From: Terribacillus sp. DMT04
GTDB lineage: Bacteria; Bacillota; Bacilli; Bacillales; Amphibacillaceae
DNA: 64,000 nucleotides
Assembly: GCF_019056395.1 (NCBI RefSeq)
Contig: NZ_CP077639.1
Coordinates: forward strand, 2,730,001 to 2,794,000
Direction of reading: 5' to 3'
Part shown: positions 1-8,364 of the stretch, piece after piece
Position numbering within the stretch: the first letter of the stretch is position 1
Layout: every line of letters begins with the position of its first letter
Notes under the pieces: model-generated
Databases searched by the model: none
What the model was told of the DNA's origin: nothing
The model's input: the letters and a program-made list of their open reading frames with translations, nothing else
Program-made: the position numbers and the translations under genes

Positions 1-159
1 AGACAAGATGAGAAGCAGACGTGAATCATATATGTACGATTTTATGAGGAGTCTAATGATGATGGCGTGTCCGCGGCGTTGAGCGCTTCACACTCGTTCC
101 CTTCAATCACTTGCATTGGTTTGTAACATCTTATTAGCTGCTTCATTCTTTTATGCCAC

Positions 160-192
160 AAAAAAGACCTTCTCAGCGCGGAGAAGGTCTGC
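160..192 (-). terminator. Rho-independent terminator of the AimR-like gene
   Basis: A stem GACCTTCTC/GAGAAGGTC with a short GC-rich loop is followed on the minus strand by a run of T. The stem overlaps the last codons of the upstream gene (stop TGA at 173-175), so the hairpin doubles as coding sequence. Confidence 0.85.
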
Positions 193-1240
193 GGTTATCC
201 ATATCTTGAATAGCATACATCGGCAAGCGGGAAAAATAGAAGTCTTTATGTCGTCGGATGAATTGATGATAGGAGTCAACAAGAAAATCTTTCTTTTGAT
301 AAATGAGGCCGTAGAAGTATTTATAAAATGCAGTCTGTTTTTCAGGTTTCCGGACAGGATACCGTTTTCTTGCACTGCTCGTCTGCCCAAGCTGGAACTC
401 AATATAAGCGAGTGCATACGGATCATCAGTCACGAACCTGTGCGGCAGATCAAAGTGCGCAGCTACAATCGGCAGGACTTGCCTCTCCAGAAGCGGGGCA
501 AGAAATGTAATCTCGTATTGTTTCGCTAACTTACTTCCTTCAGCTAGATGTGAAAAGCTCGCAATTTTGTCATCAAAGAGGAATGTCAATCCCATCTTAT
601 AATGCTGCATCGCTCGCTGGCCTGGCAAATATGTATGATCCAGAATATTATTACTGTGCTTCCGGGCTATGATTAATTCGTTTCGCTTCCAATGATATTG
701 GAATAGCAGTTTTTCTAATCGAACCGTCATCATACGCTGCAGCATGTAATCTTTAATATGCAGGATAGTCTCCTGAAGATCGTCGAGATAATGTCCGAGA
801 ATATAGTAGTCAGAGCAATAGAAGTGCTGATAAATCTTGCCGATTAATACAAGTGCCTTTGTCTCTGGATAATCAGCACAAACTCGGCTCGTTTGTCGTT
901 CATATTCATCTCCTGGCAGTTTGTATATTTGATACTGAATAATCAACTCGTATAATTGGGCATATGATTTATTGCGCGCATGTAAGGATTGCTTATTTTT
1001 GTCAATCAGCAGCTGCAGTTCTTTTTCATAGAAATTCATCCCAAGGTAATCTATTCCCGCCAGCTGAACGTCAGCGGAAGCGGATTGTAAACAAAATCTG
1101 GCGGCTAAGTCAGCAGTCTGCTTCACCTCATGACTCGGCGCTACAAGCTGGACAAACGACCACAAGTCTGTTATTCGGCCAGATGCCGCAGATAACTTGC
1201 CCAAGTCAATCGCTTCTTTACGTACACTAGATTGATTCAA
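173..1240 (-). CDS. AimR-family (lysis-lysogeny pheromone receptor-like) protein without the N-terminal HTH
   Basis: A 355-residue, all-helical, TPR-like protein. By remembered comparison with phage phi3T AimR, residues about 45-80 (an IDYLGMNFYEKELQLLID segment) match the start of the AimR repeat domain. The C-terminus (YYFKG-like repeats ending in SRLPMYAIQDMD) matches the AimR C-terminal dimer region (IRLPLLELQKM). AimR proteins are peptide-responsive transcription factors with an N-terminal helix-turn-helix. Here only about 22 residues precede the first matching block, against about 45 in phi3T AimR, and an in-frame TGA lies about 15 nt upstream of the TTG start, so the DNA-binding helices appear to be absent. 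The TTG is preceded by AGAGGAG. No phage genes are adjacent. Family assignment is fairly secure; function (peptide-binding regulator acting by protein contact, or a decayed receptor) is unknown. Confidence 0.65.
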   Translation of the reverse strand: MNQSSVRKEAIDLGKLSAASGRITDLWSFVQLVAPSHEVKQTADLAARFCLQSASADVQLAGIDYLGMNFYEKELQLLIDKNKQSLHARNKSYAQLYELIIQYQIYKLPGDEYERQTSRVCADYPETKALVLIGKIYQHFYCSDYYILGHYLDDLQETILHIKDYMLQRMMTVRLEKLLFQYHWKRNELIIARKHSNNILDHTYLPGQRAMQHYKMGLTFLFDDKIASFSHLAEGSKLAKQYEITFLAPLLERQVLPIVAAHFDLPHRFVTDDPYALAYIEFQLGQTSSARKRYPVRKPEKQTAFYKYFYGLIYQKKDFLVDSYHQFIRRHKDFYFSRLPMYAIQDMDNRRPSPR

Positions 1241-1281
1241 CTTCCTTTTCTCCTCTCACATTTCCCAATATTACCCCCATA

Positions 1282-1295
1282 AAGTCACTTGACTT
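1282..1295. promoter_or_regulatory. Inverted repeat upstream of the AimR-like gene
   Basis: AAGTCA-CT-TGACTT is a perfect 6-bp inverted repeat with a 2-bp spacer, about 45 bp upstream of the TTG start. It lies just downstream of weak promoter-like elements on the minus strand (TTGTAA, then an AATAATG-like -10, around 1325-1355). It could be an operator, but short palindromes also occur by chance. Confidence 0.25.
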
Positions 1296-1503
1296 CGACT
1301 TTTTATTTATGCATGGCACCTTTACATTATTCCATCTTTTCAGATAATTACAACCTCTTTCAAGTTTGATTCGTTCGACAAATTACTGCTTTTCCTATTC
1401 ATTTTGGAGGGCGGCTTTCTGACTAAGACGCAGCATACTTAGCGACTCCCAGACAATTACCGATCAATTTATCATTGATTAAAAGAATCTTTCTTTAAAC
1501 AGC

Positions 1504-1556
1504 AAAAAACCGAACGCCTGTGATTCCTGTTACGGATTCTAGCGGTTCGGTTTTTT
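1504..1556. terminator. Bidirectional terminator downstream of spoIIQ
   Basis: AAAAAACCGAAC and GTTCGGTTTTTT bracket a loop of about 28 nt, with an A run on the left and a T run on the right, so it can act on both strands. Its CCGAAC/GTTCGG stem belongs to the terminator-stem family seen repeatedly in this window. Confidence 0.8.
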
Positions 1557-1581
1557 CTAATCCATTCATGCTCACTTTAGA

Positions 1582-2532
1582 TCAAGTTTGAGCGGAAGAG
1601 CGAGAAGATGTTGCATCTTCTTCTGGCTGTTTCTCGTCATCTTGTTTAGGAGCTTCTTCTTCACCAGCGTCAGGCTTTGGCTCTTCTTCATCTTCAGAAG
1701 GTGCTGGCTCTGCATCTGCGTTTTCATCTGCTGGTGCTTCAGCGTCCGTGTTCTCATCTGCTGGTGCTTCAGCATCTGCTTGCTGTTGTTCGGTCTGACC
1801 AGCTGTATCTGCTGCATCTTCTTGTACTGCTTCTGATTCAGCTTTTGCTTCTTGAAGCTTGCTTACAGGCTGGTTAAGGAATGTTTCTGGGTTCACGGCT
1901 GTTTCTCCGTTACGCACTTCAAAGTGTACATGCGTTGCTTTGTCTTTAGCAAACAAGCTTTGTCCAGCTGCTGCTAATACATCGCCTTGCTTCACTTCTT
2001 GACCTGCTTCAACTTTTACATCTTCCAAGCTAGCATAATATGTTGTAACACCATTTTTATGCTCTAGCTGCACAACATTGCCATGCAAAGCGTCTTCTTT
2101 TACTTCTGTGACAGTCCCGCTTAATGCTGCGAGGACTTCAAACGAACCGCCATCTGCTGCAGCGTAATCCACTCCGGTGCTTTGATAGTATTTGTTGTCG
2201 TAGAGTACGAGTGCATTCTCTTGGGATTCGCTGTCTGCGTTGTGGTCATAGAACTTCGTTACGACTGTTGCTTCTGCATCTTCTGCTACAGGTGACTTCA
2301 CAACTTCATCCTGTTCTGTTACAGGAGTTGCTTCCTCATTACTATCAAAAGATAGAGAGTCGAAGATACCTTTGTCTTCTTCTGCCTGATCGGCGTCATT
2401 CGTGCCGCTTTGATACCACAATACCGCGGTTAGAAGCAAAGCGGAAATACCAAGATACAATGCTGGGAAAAACCATTTTTTACGGAAAAGACGTTTCCAT
2501 TTGGATTTTGAAACGTTATTTTTTTCCTTCAT
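1582..2532 (-). CDS. spoIIQ: Stage II sporulation protein SpoIIQ (M23/LytM-like)
   Basis: SpoIIQ is the forespore membrane half of the SpoIIQ-SpoIIIAH channel that connects mother cell and forespore during engulfment. The 316-residue protein has a short cytoplasmic tail, one membrane segment (about 21-40, ending in the conserved AVLWYQS), a linker, and an M23/LytM domain (about 105-220). The HVH metal-ligand motif is present (201-203). At the first metal site the usual HxGxD reads STGVD (118-122), so the histidine is replaced, as in B. subtilis SpoIIQ; the domain is probably structural rather than an active endopeptidase. The tail (about 225-316) is very acidic, with imperfect repeats of DAEAPADEN. 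The ATG start follows AGAGGTGAT, and a sigma-F-like promoter precedes it. It lies just downstream of spoIID, as in other bacilli. Confidence 0.95.
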   Translation of the reverse strand: MKEKNNVSKSKWKRLFRKKWFFPALYLGISALLLTAVLWYQSGTNDADQAEEDKGIFDSLSFDSNEEATPVTEQDEVVKSPVAEDAEATVVTKFYDHNADSESQENALVLYDNKYYQSTGVDYAAADGGSFEVLAALSGTVTEVKEDALHGNVVQLEHKNGVTTYYASLEDVKVEAGQEVKQGDVLAAAGQSLFAKDKATHVHFEVRNGETAVNPETFLNQPVSKLQEAKAESEAVQEDAADTAGQTEQQQADAEAPADENTDAEAPADENADAEPAPSEDEEEPKPDAGEEEAPKQDDEKQPEEDATSSRSSAQT

Positions 2533-2552
2533 AGATCATCACCTCTGCAACC

Positions 2553-2579
2553 ATTGTGGTCACAAAGCTAGATTCCTAT
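2553..2579 (-). promoter_or_regulatory. Candidate sigma-F promoter of spoIIQ
   Basis: On the minus strand GTATA is followed after 15 nt by GACCACAAT, fitting the forespore sigma-F pattern GYWTA-N15-GGnnAnAnT with one mismatch. It is about 20 bp upstream of the spoIIQ start. spoIIQ is known to be sigma-F dependent in B. subtilis. Confidence 0.55.
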
Positions 2580-2608
2580 ACCTTGTACGCAGAAAAAATT
2601 TCCAATAC

Positions 2609-3643
2609 TTATTTAGATACTAATTTCGCCCCATCTGCCGGCAGTTTACTAATCTCCGTATCCGTATAATAGTATGTCAGGATATCTTGATAAGACTTGC
2701 CCTCGTCTGCCATGCCGTTTGCACCATATTGACTCATCCCAACTCCATGACCATATCCTTTTGTTTCAAAAATAAGATGACCATCTTTCATTGCTATAGT
2801 GAAATCTGTCGATTTGAGTCCTAGCTTTTGCCGGATGTCTCGGCCAGTAAACTGCTTGCCGCCAATTTCCGCTTCCGCAACGCGCTGGCTGTCCGTACGC
2901 TTTATGTTACCTGGCGGCTCATTTGGATTGATTTTAATACCTAGCAGTTTTTCTGCTTCTGCTATTTCAAAAACCTTTTGATCAGCAAATTTGGGAGATT
3001 GCTTATCCCATGGACTTTCGACTGATTTTAAATACGGCAGCGCATTCTCCCAATAGTCTTCTGCATTTTCGGTGTAGCCATTACTCGTAGAGAAAAAAGA
3101 TGGGGTGATTGGCTCCCCTTGATAGGTAAGTATCTCTCCGCTAGTCGCTTCTACCGCTTTGGTCAGCTTCTTCATTTTCTTCTCGTATTCTTTGCCCCAT
3201 GTCTGCCTGAGCTCTTCTTCATTCTTATATACTTGATGACTGACTGTGTCAGATACTTCGATCGCTTCCGGTTCTTCAGCCTGATGATCTTCCATATAAC
3301 GTACAACAAAGGTTCGCGCTGCAACTGCTTGTGCTTTGAGTGCTTCGAGTTCGAAATCAGCCGGCATTTCAGATGCCACAACGCGCGTTACATAGGTTTC
3401 CAAAGGTACGGTTTCAACCGTATTGCTCGCTGTTCGGCTCACCTCGACTGCCACGTTAGCTGTTTCTTTCACTTGTTTTTCTTGTTCCATTGCTGTCGCC
3501 GTCCTCTCACTGCCGCCAGGGTCTATAAATGGTACTACAATTAACGTAGGGAGTGCCACAATGACAGCAAACAAACAGGCTAGTAGCATGCTGATGAGTA
3601 TATGTGACTTCAGGCGGCGTTTCGATCTGCTTTTTTTGGACAT
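2609..3643 (-). CDS. spoIID: Stage II sporulation protein D, lytic transglycosylase
   Basis: SpoIID is the peptidoglycan-cleaving enzyme of the mother-cell DMP complex (SpoIID, SpoIIM, SpoIIP) that drives engulfment. The 344-residue protein has a cytoplasmic basic N-terminus, a membrane segment (about 14-40), and a SpoIID domain with the SEMP motif. E92 there corresponds to the catalytic glutamate (E88 in B. subtilis). The C-terminal GHGVGMSQYGANGMA motif is intact. The ATG start at 3641-3643 has a strong AGAAGGAGG site. A CATAGAGT element at 3677-3684 is a weak sigma-E -10 candidate. The gene is separated from murA by the dpp-ykf operon and preceded by that operon's terminator, so it is probably transcribed on its own. 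Confidence 0.96.
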   Translation of the reverse strand: MSKKSRSKRRLKSHILISMLLACLFAVIVALPTLIVVPFIDPGGSERTATAMEQEKQVKETANVAVEVSRTASNTVETVPLETYVTRVVASEMPADFELEALKAQAVAARTFVVRYMEDHQAEEPEAIEVSDTVSHQVYKNEEELRQTWGKEYEKKMKKLTKAVEATSGEILTYQGEPITPSFFSTSNGYTENAEDYWENALPYLKSVESPWDKQSPKFADQKVFEIAEAEKLLGIKINPNEPPGNIKRTDSQRVAEAEIGGKQFTGRDIRQKLGLKSTDFTIAMKDGHLIFETKGYGHGVGMSQYGANGMADEGKSYQDILTYYYTDTEISKLPADGAKLVSK

Positions 3644-3715
3644 AGAGGACCTCCTTCTCTGACTGGTCTACTCTTTACTCTATGTAACTGACAGGGATTG
3701 CTAGAACAATTGCGC

Positions 3716-3746
3716 CTAAAAAAATAGAGCGCACGATGCACTCTAT
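3716..3746 (-). terminator. Terminator of the dpp-ykf operon
   Basis: A stem ATAGAG/CTCTAT with GC-rich inner pairs is followed on the minus strand by seven T. It starts at the stop codon of ykfC and isolates the operon from spoIID. Confidence 0.85.
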
Positions 3747-4633
3747 CAGCTCCAATATCTTCTAACCGCGCAAAGCTCGGTTTCATATACCGTACCTGCC
3801 AAGTTCAGCACTTCAATTCGCCTGCCTGTCTTCGGTGCATGCAGCATCTGCCCATTACCATAATAAAAGCCAACATGATGCACACGGCCTTTGCCTTTCT
3901 CATAAGCAAAAAATAATAAGTCGCCAGGCTCTGCTTGATTCAAAGGAATAAAACTGCCTTGCAAGCATTGTGCACTTGCATCACGCGGAATAGTATAGCC
4001 GCCAGCAAGATGCATATTGTAGGTGAACCCTGAGCAATCATAGCCCCAGCTGCTCATACCGCCCCATAAGTAATCCAACCCTAAAAATTGCTCTCCATAC
4101 TTGAGCAAACCCTTTCCGCTGGCAGCCCGTTGTATCCAAAAGCTGCTCGCTGATTTCGGGATAATTCCTGGACCATATGGGGTTAAAACTTTATAAGCCA
4201 ATGGCGTATCTTCTATATAAGGCAATCTGGTCAAAAAGCTGAGCGGGACGATTTCACGTCTTTCTTGTAAGAATAGATTCGTCTGCTTCGCACGCACCTC
4301 AATCTGCTGTTCTGTTTGCGGAAGCGGTGAAGCGAGCTGATGTACTGGTATCCAGCCAGGATAGCCGTTTGCATCTTTTGGTGTTGCTTGAGACGGAACG
4401 ACCACTTTCACCCAGCTTTCTCTTCGCTCCACTTGCCATACTGATGTTCCGAAAAGAAGTTGTGATTGAACCAGATTATTCTCATGCAGCTCTAAACGGT
4501 CTGTATGTGAAAGTTGATGCACCCATGCTGCTGGATCAGCAGGATTGGCAAGAATGGAAGCATCTACTTGTCTGGGAGCGGCCGGATTTGTCCACAGATT
4601 AGCGACAGCTGCTGCCACGGTATATGCTTTCAT
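3746..4633 (-). CDS. ykfC: NlpC/P60 gamma-D-glutamyl-L-diamino acid endopeptidase (YkfC)
   Basis: A cysteine peptidase that splits the gamma-D-Glu to meso-DAP (or Lys) bond of peptides carrying a free N-terminal L-Ala. The 295 residues comprise two SH3b-like regions (about 1-165) and an NlpC/P60 domain with C200 in GYDCSGFT, H253 in HHVGFYYG and H265 in LHAP, a complete catalytic set. There is no signal peptide, so it acts in the cytoplasm on imported murein peptides. Its ATG overlaps the ykfB stop in an ATGA arrangement, indicating translational coupling. It is the last gene of dppBCDE-ykfABC and releases the dipeptide that YkfB epimerises. Confidence 0.93.
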   Translation of the reverse strand: MKAYTVAAAVANLWTNPAAPRQVDASILANPADPAAWVHQLSHTDRLELHENNLVQSQLLFGTSVWQVERRESWVKVVVPSQATPKDANGYPGWIPVHQLASPLPQTEQQIEVRAKQTNLFLQERREIVPLSFLTRLPYIEDTPLAYKVLTPYGPGIIPKSASSFWIQRAASGKGLLKYGEQFLGLDYLWGGMSSWGYDCSGFTYNMHLAGGYTIPRDASAQCLQGSFIPLNQAEPGDLLFFAYEKGKGRVHHVGFYYGNGQMLHAPKTGRRIEVLNLAGTVYETELCAVRRYWS

Positions 4634-5727
4634 GTTCCCATCTCCGCCGGTGCATCTACAGCTGTAATACCAAGTCCTGGTGTATCGTTAAGTATCAGCT
4701 TGCTTCCTTCATACTGCACACCACCTGTTACGATATCCTTCTGCAGCATGAGCGGAGCATCAAAATCGACGCGCGTGATATGCAGCTGACTGGCAGCCAG
4801 GTGAGCGGCCGCGCTAATGCCGATACGAGATTCAATCATACAGCCAACCATACATTCCACGCCGTATGTCCGGGCGATGCGGGCGATGTCTAAGCTCGGC
4901 TGCAGACCGCCTGCTTTCATTAACTTGATGTTTAGCAAGTCAACTGCCCGCATTTCCAGTAAGGTGCATGCATCTTGGGGAGAAAACAAACTTTCATCTG
5001 CCATAATCGGCGTTTGCACATGCTGGGTCACATATTGTAAACCGCGCAGGTCTGCCGCTTGGACGGGCTGTTCTACTAGTTCGATATCCAATCCGATCTC
5101 TTCCATCCGGCTGATCGCGCGGACAGCCGTTTTGCTTTCCCAGCCTTGATTGGCATCCAGCCGCAGTACGACGTCTTTTCCTACTGTTTTCCGTATGGCT
5201 TGGAGCCGCTTAATATCCGTATCTATATTGTCTTTGCCTACTTTTACCTTTAAGGTACGAAATCCTTCTTTCACATACGCTGCTGCGTCTTCAGCCATTT
5301 CTGTCGGCTCGTTAACACTCACTGTGTAATCTGTCTCCAGCGTCTGACGTGCTCCGCCAAGCAGCTGAAAAAGCGGTATCCCGCTATATTGGGCAATGCA
5401 ATCATGCAGTGCCATATCGACTGCTGCTTTTGCATTTGTATTGCCGACGATGCAAGACTGCAGTTTTCCAAACAATATGTCACGCTCCAATAGTGACATG
5501 CCGATTAAGCCTGGCTTGATAACCGCTTCAATGCTGTAACGAATACTTGCCAAGCTGTCACCGGTAATAACATGCGTTGGCGGAGCCTCCCCCCAGCCGA
5601 CAATCCCGTCATCTGTCGTTACCTTTACAACAATTGCTTCTGCTTCCGTCACAGTGCGGAGTGCTGTCTTAAACGGTTTCTTTAGCGGAACACGCGTCTG
5701 AAACAAGTTAATTTGCGCTACTTTCAC
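4630..5727 (-). CDS. ykfB: L-Ala-D/L-Glu epimerase (YkfB)
   Basis: An enolase-superfamily enzyme that interconverts L-Ala-D-Glu and L-Ala-L-Glu so murein dipeptides can be used by ordinary peptidases. A GTG start at 5725-5727 is chosen: CAGGAG lies 8 nt upstream, GTGA overlaps the ykfA stop, and the resulting 365-residue protein begins MKVAQINL like its relatives. With this start the catalytic lysines fall at K160/K162 (LKVKVG) and K268 and the metal ligands at D191 (DANQGW), E219 and D244, the numbering of the B. subtilis enzyme. An upstream in-frame start would add about 30 unrelated residues. It is coupled to both neighbours. Confidence 0.95.
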   Translation of the reverse strand: MKVAQINLFQTRVPLKKPFKTALRTVTEAEAIVVKVTTDDGIVGWGEAPPTHVITGDSLASIRYSIEAVIKPGLIGMSLLERDILFGKLQSCIVGNTNAKAAVDMALHDCIAQYSGIPLFQLLGGARQTLETDYTVSVNEPTEMAEDAAAYVKEGFRTLKVKVGKDNIDTDIKRLQAIRKTVGKDVVLRLDANQGWESKTAVRAISRMEEIGLDIELVEQPVQAADLRGLQYVTQHVQTPIMADESLFSPQDACTLLEMRAVDLLNIKLMKAGGLQPSLDIARIARTYGVECMVGCMIESRIGISAAAHLAASQLHITRVDFDAPLMLQKDIVTGGVQYEGSKLILNDTPGLGITAVDAPAEMGT

Positions 5728-6644
5728 ACTGATACTCCTGCCGTTACACGCAATACTTTTGCTTCGGTATCCATTGTTGCTTCTGTTCCAAGCGGAACCG
5801 TAATATTCGGGTTGCAATGGCCAATACGGAATCCTTTCATAACCGGCTTTTGCAATTCGGTTAAATAATCAACAAACACTTGATCATAAGAAAGTAAATT
5901 CTCCGGGTCTTCCGGGATGCTAGTTGTAAAATCACCAATGATAACACCATTGGCACTCTCTAGCTTGCCTGCCTGCTTCAATTGATTGAGCATGCTGTCG
6001 ACTCGATAAGGCGGCTCCTCAATATCCTCTAATAGAAGCAGCTTTCCGGCTGTGTCAATTTCGTCCGGCGTACCGAGTGTACTCACCAGCAAAGACAAGT
6101 TGCCGCCAACCAGAGGCCCAGCAGCATTGCCATGGACAATCGCTTCTAGCGGAGAAATAGCTGACGTATACACAACATCTGTTGGAGTGAAAAACTGCTG
6201 CAGCAAATCATAACTTAGCTTGGCGAAATCAGATTCGCCCATGTCAGAAGCAACCATTGGTCCGTGGAAAGTAACCAGCCCAGTGCGCTGCCGGATGCTC
6301 GTATGTAAATACGTAATATCGCTGTATCCGAGCAGCACTTTCGGCTTTTGTTTGATAAGTTGATAGTCTACCAAGTCGGTAATTCTTCCGCTTCCATATC
6401 CGCCGCGAGCGCAAATAATACCTTTTACCTCATCATCTTGGAACATCCGATTCAGGTCAGCTGCTCGATCCGCATCACTGCCGGCCAGATAACCATACTT
6501 GTCATACACATGTTTTCCCAGCTTAATAGTTAGACCAAGTGATTCCACTATTTCAATCCCTCGTAATAGTTCCTCTTGTTTAACAGGGCCCGCAGGAGCA
6601 ACTATCCCAATCGTATCTCCTTTTTTCCATGCAGACGGCTTCAT
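5724..6644 (-). CDS. ykfA: LD-carboxypeptidase, S66 family (YkfA)
   Basis: A serine peptidase family that removes the terminal D-Ala from cytoplasmic murein tetrapeptides. The 306-residue protein begins GDTIGIVAPAGPV and carries ARGGYGSGR, with the nucleophile serine in its usual context. It ends with the GHCNPNITVPLG segment, which contributes the histidine. There is no signal peptide. The start at 6644 follows AAGGAGGAG. It is the first ykf gene, separated from dppE by a hairpin, and overlaps ykfB by 4 nt. It should make tripeptides that YkfC and YkfB process further. Confidence 0.93.
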   Translation of the reverse strand: MKPSAWKKGDTIGIVAPAGPVKQEELLRGIEIVESLGLTIKLGKHVYDKYGYLAGSDADRAADLNRMFQDDEVKGIICARGGYGSGRITDLVDYQLIKQKPKVLLGYSDITYLHTSIRQRTGLVTFHGPMVASDMGESDFAKLSYDLLQQFFTPTDVVYTSAISPLEAIVHGNAAGPLVGGNLSLLVSTLGTPDEIDTAGKLLLLEDIEEPPYRVDSMLNQLKQAGKLESANGVIIGDFTTSIPEDPENLLSYDQVFVDYLTELQKPVMKGFRIGHCNPNITVPLGTEATMDTEAKVLRVTAGVSV

Positions 6645-6691
6645 GCGCGCATCTCCTCCTTCATTTATATGTATGGGGTGGCAAACGGAAA

Positions 6692-6713
6692 AGAAGTGAT
6701 TTTCACCACTTCT
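6692..6713 (-). terminator. Stem-loop between dppE and ykfA
   Basis: AGAAGTG/CACTTCT arms around an 8-nt loop are followed by TTTT on the minus strand. It looks like a weak intra-operon terminator or 3' stabiliser that would raise dppE (binding protein) mRNA above the ykf part. Confidence 0.6.
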
Positions 6714-6725
6714 TCCGCGTCTGCC

Positions 6726-8354
6726 CTATTCGATATCCGCCCATTTCAACTCTAAATAACCGACCGGGTGCATGACGATATTTTTCACATTTGGTTTTTG
6801 CAGGTACACATGCTGGTAGAAATGCAATGGTATAATCGGCATTTCATCCATCAAAATCTTTTCTGCTTCCATTAGCATGTCAAAGCGCTTCGCCTCATCA
6901 CTCTCTGTTTTTGAATCTGCAATTAACTTATCATACTGTTCGTTGGACCAGCCCGTACGGTTTGAAGAAGACTCGGTCGTGAAGCTTTCCAGGAAGTTAA
7001 CAGGATCTCCGTAATCCGCTAAGAAAGAACCGCGGAATAGCTGATACACAAGCTTAGTCTGCTCTTCACTAAACACACTCGATTCAACAGTCTGCAGCTC
7101 CACATCGACATCCAAATTGTCTGACAGCATACTCTGAATCCCTTCAGCCAAGCGTTCATTCTCTGTATTTGTTCCGTACGTTAAGGTGACGGCCGGCAGC
7201 TCATCCCAGCCTTCTTCTTCCATTCCTTCTGCAAGCAGCTTTTTCGCTTCATCCGGGTCATCTTGAATTAAGTCGCCATTTTCTTCACGAAAATCGCCGC
7301 CGCTTGGTGTCTCGAAGCCATACGGTACGAACCCGCGTGCCGGCTGTTCCCCAATACCGCGGATAAACTCCGCAATATCATTACGGTTCATTGCCATCGC
7401 AAACGCTTTGCGAATCTTTTCATTGGTGAATGGCTCTTTTTGAACGTTGAATCGAAGGAATTGGTCGCCCGCCTGTACCTCGGTTACCAACTCCTCGCTA
7501 CCCATCAAATCCTTGGCGTTGTCAGCTGGAATAGACGAACGATCCAAGTCGCCGCTTTGATACATTTGATATTCCGTGTTTGTATCGGCTACCATTGCCC
7601 AATTCACTTGATCGAGTTTTACCGTGTCTGCATCCCAGTATTCTGGATTTTTTGCCATGATAAGCTCTTTGTCATGCGACCAGCTGTCTATTTTAAAAGG
7701 TCCGTTGCTCACATAGCTTTCCGCTTCAGCAAACCATTCTGGATTCTCCTCTGCCACCTTTTCATTAACCGGGAAGAACGCCGGATTGGTGAGCAAGTTT
7801 AGGAAATAGCCAGTCGGTGCAGTCAGCGTTACTTCAAATGTCTTGTCGTCCACCGCCTTGATGGCAACATCATCAGCACGACCTTCTCCGCTGTTATATG
7901 CTTCTGCTCCTTCAATAACATACGCTAAAAATGCAGGCTGATAAGCTTGCTCCGGATCGAGCATATGTTTCCATGCATACACGAAGTCATCTGCTGTTAC
8001 ACTGTCGCCATTGGACCATTTGGCATCGTCACGCAAATGGAATGTATACACTTTGCCGTCTTCACTAATATCCCAGTTTTCCGCCATGGCCGCCTGCGGC
8101 TGATGATTTTCATCCAGACGGGTCAGACCTTCCATTAAGTTGTTCACCATGACCCAAGAAACACTATCGAAACCTTCTGGAGGATCAAGGGAAGTAGGTT
8201 CCTGCCCATTGTTGAGACGCAATACCTTCTTATCCTCTTCATCTCCTTCGCCGCCGCTTCCGCCAGCATTGTTATTCGCGGTACAAGCAGTAAGCAGAAG
8301 AACACATGCTGCCAAGCAAGCAATAATAGCCATTTTCCAGTTTCTTTTCATCAT
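6726..8354 (-). CDS. dppE: Peptide ABC transporter substrate-binding lipoprotein (DppE/OppA family)
   Basis: Extracellular peptide-binding lipoprotein (SBP family 5) of 542 residues. It has a basic N-terminus, hydrophobic core and lipobox LTAC, predicting lipidation at the cysteine near residue 24, then a low-complexity Gly/Asn linker and the SBP_bac_5 fold. The family N-terminal block (GQEPTSLDPPEGFDS) and the EGLTRLDENHQPQAAMAENW region are recognisable. The context with murein-peptide enzymes suggests it binds cell-wall peptides, but specificity cannot be read from sequence. The start follows AAAGGGGGAG and lies 10 nt after dppD. Confidence 0.93.
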   Translation of the reverse strand: MMKRNWKMAIIACLAACVLLLTACTANNNAGGSGGEGDEEDKKVLRLNNGQEPTSLDPPEGFDSVSWVMVNNLMEGLTRLDENHQPQAAMAENWDISEDGKVYTFHLRDDAKWSNGDSVTADDFVYAWKHMLDPEQAYQPAFLAYVIEGAEAYNSGEGRADDVAIKAVDDKTFEVTLTAPTGYFLNLLTNPAFFPVNEKVAEENPEWFAEAESYVSNGPFKIDSWSHDKELIMAKNPEYWDADTVKLDQVNWAMVADTNTEYQMYQSGDLDRSSIPADNAKDLMGSEELVTEVQAGDQFLRFNVQKEPFTNEKIRKAFAMAMNRNDIAEFIRGIGEQPARGFVPYGFETPSGGDFREENGDLIQDDPDEAKKLLAEGMEEEGWDELPAVTLTYGTNTENERLAEGIQSMLSDNLDVDVELQTVESSVFSEEQTKLVYQLFRGSFLADYGDPVNFLESFTTESSSNRTGWSNEQYDKLIADSKTESDEAKRFDMLMEAEKILMDEMPIIPLHFYQHVYLQKPNVKNIVMHPVGYLELKWADIE

Positions 8355-8364
8355 TTCTCCCCCT

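Noticed and set aside
1-82. Plus-strand frame open from the left edge to a TGA at 80-82, possibly the end of a gene outside the window
   Set aside because: Only about 26 codons, methionine-rich and unrecognisable; cannot be supported.
27-150. A 34-codon minus-strand frame just downstream of the AimR-like gene, where an aimP peptide gene would lie
   Set aside because: No good SD, no hydrophobic signal sequence and no terminal SAIRGA-like hexapeptide; it also follows a terminator.
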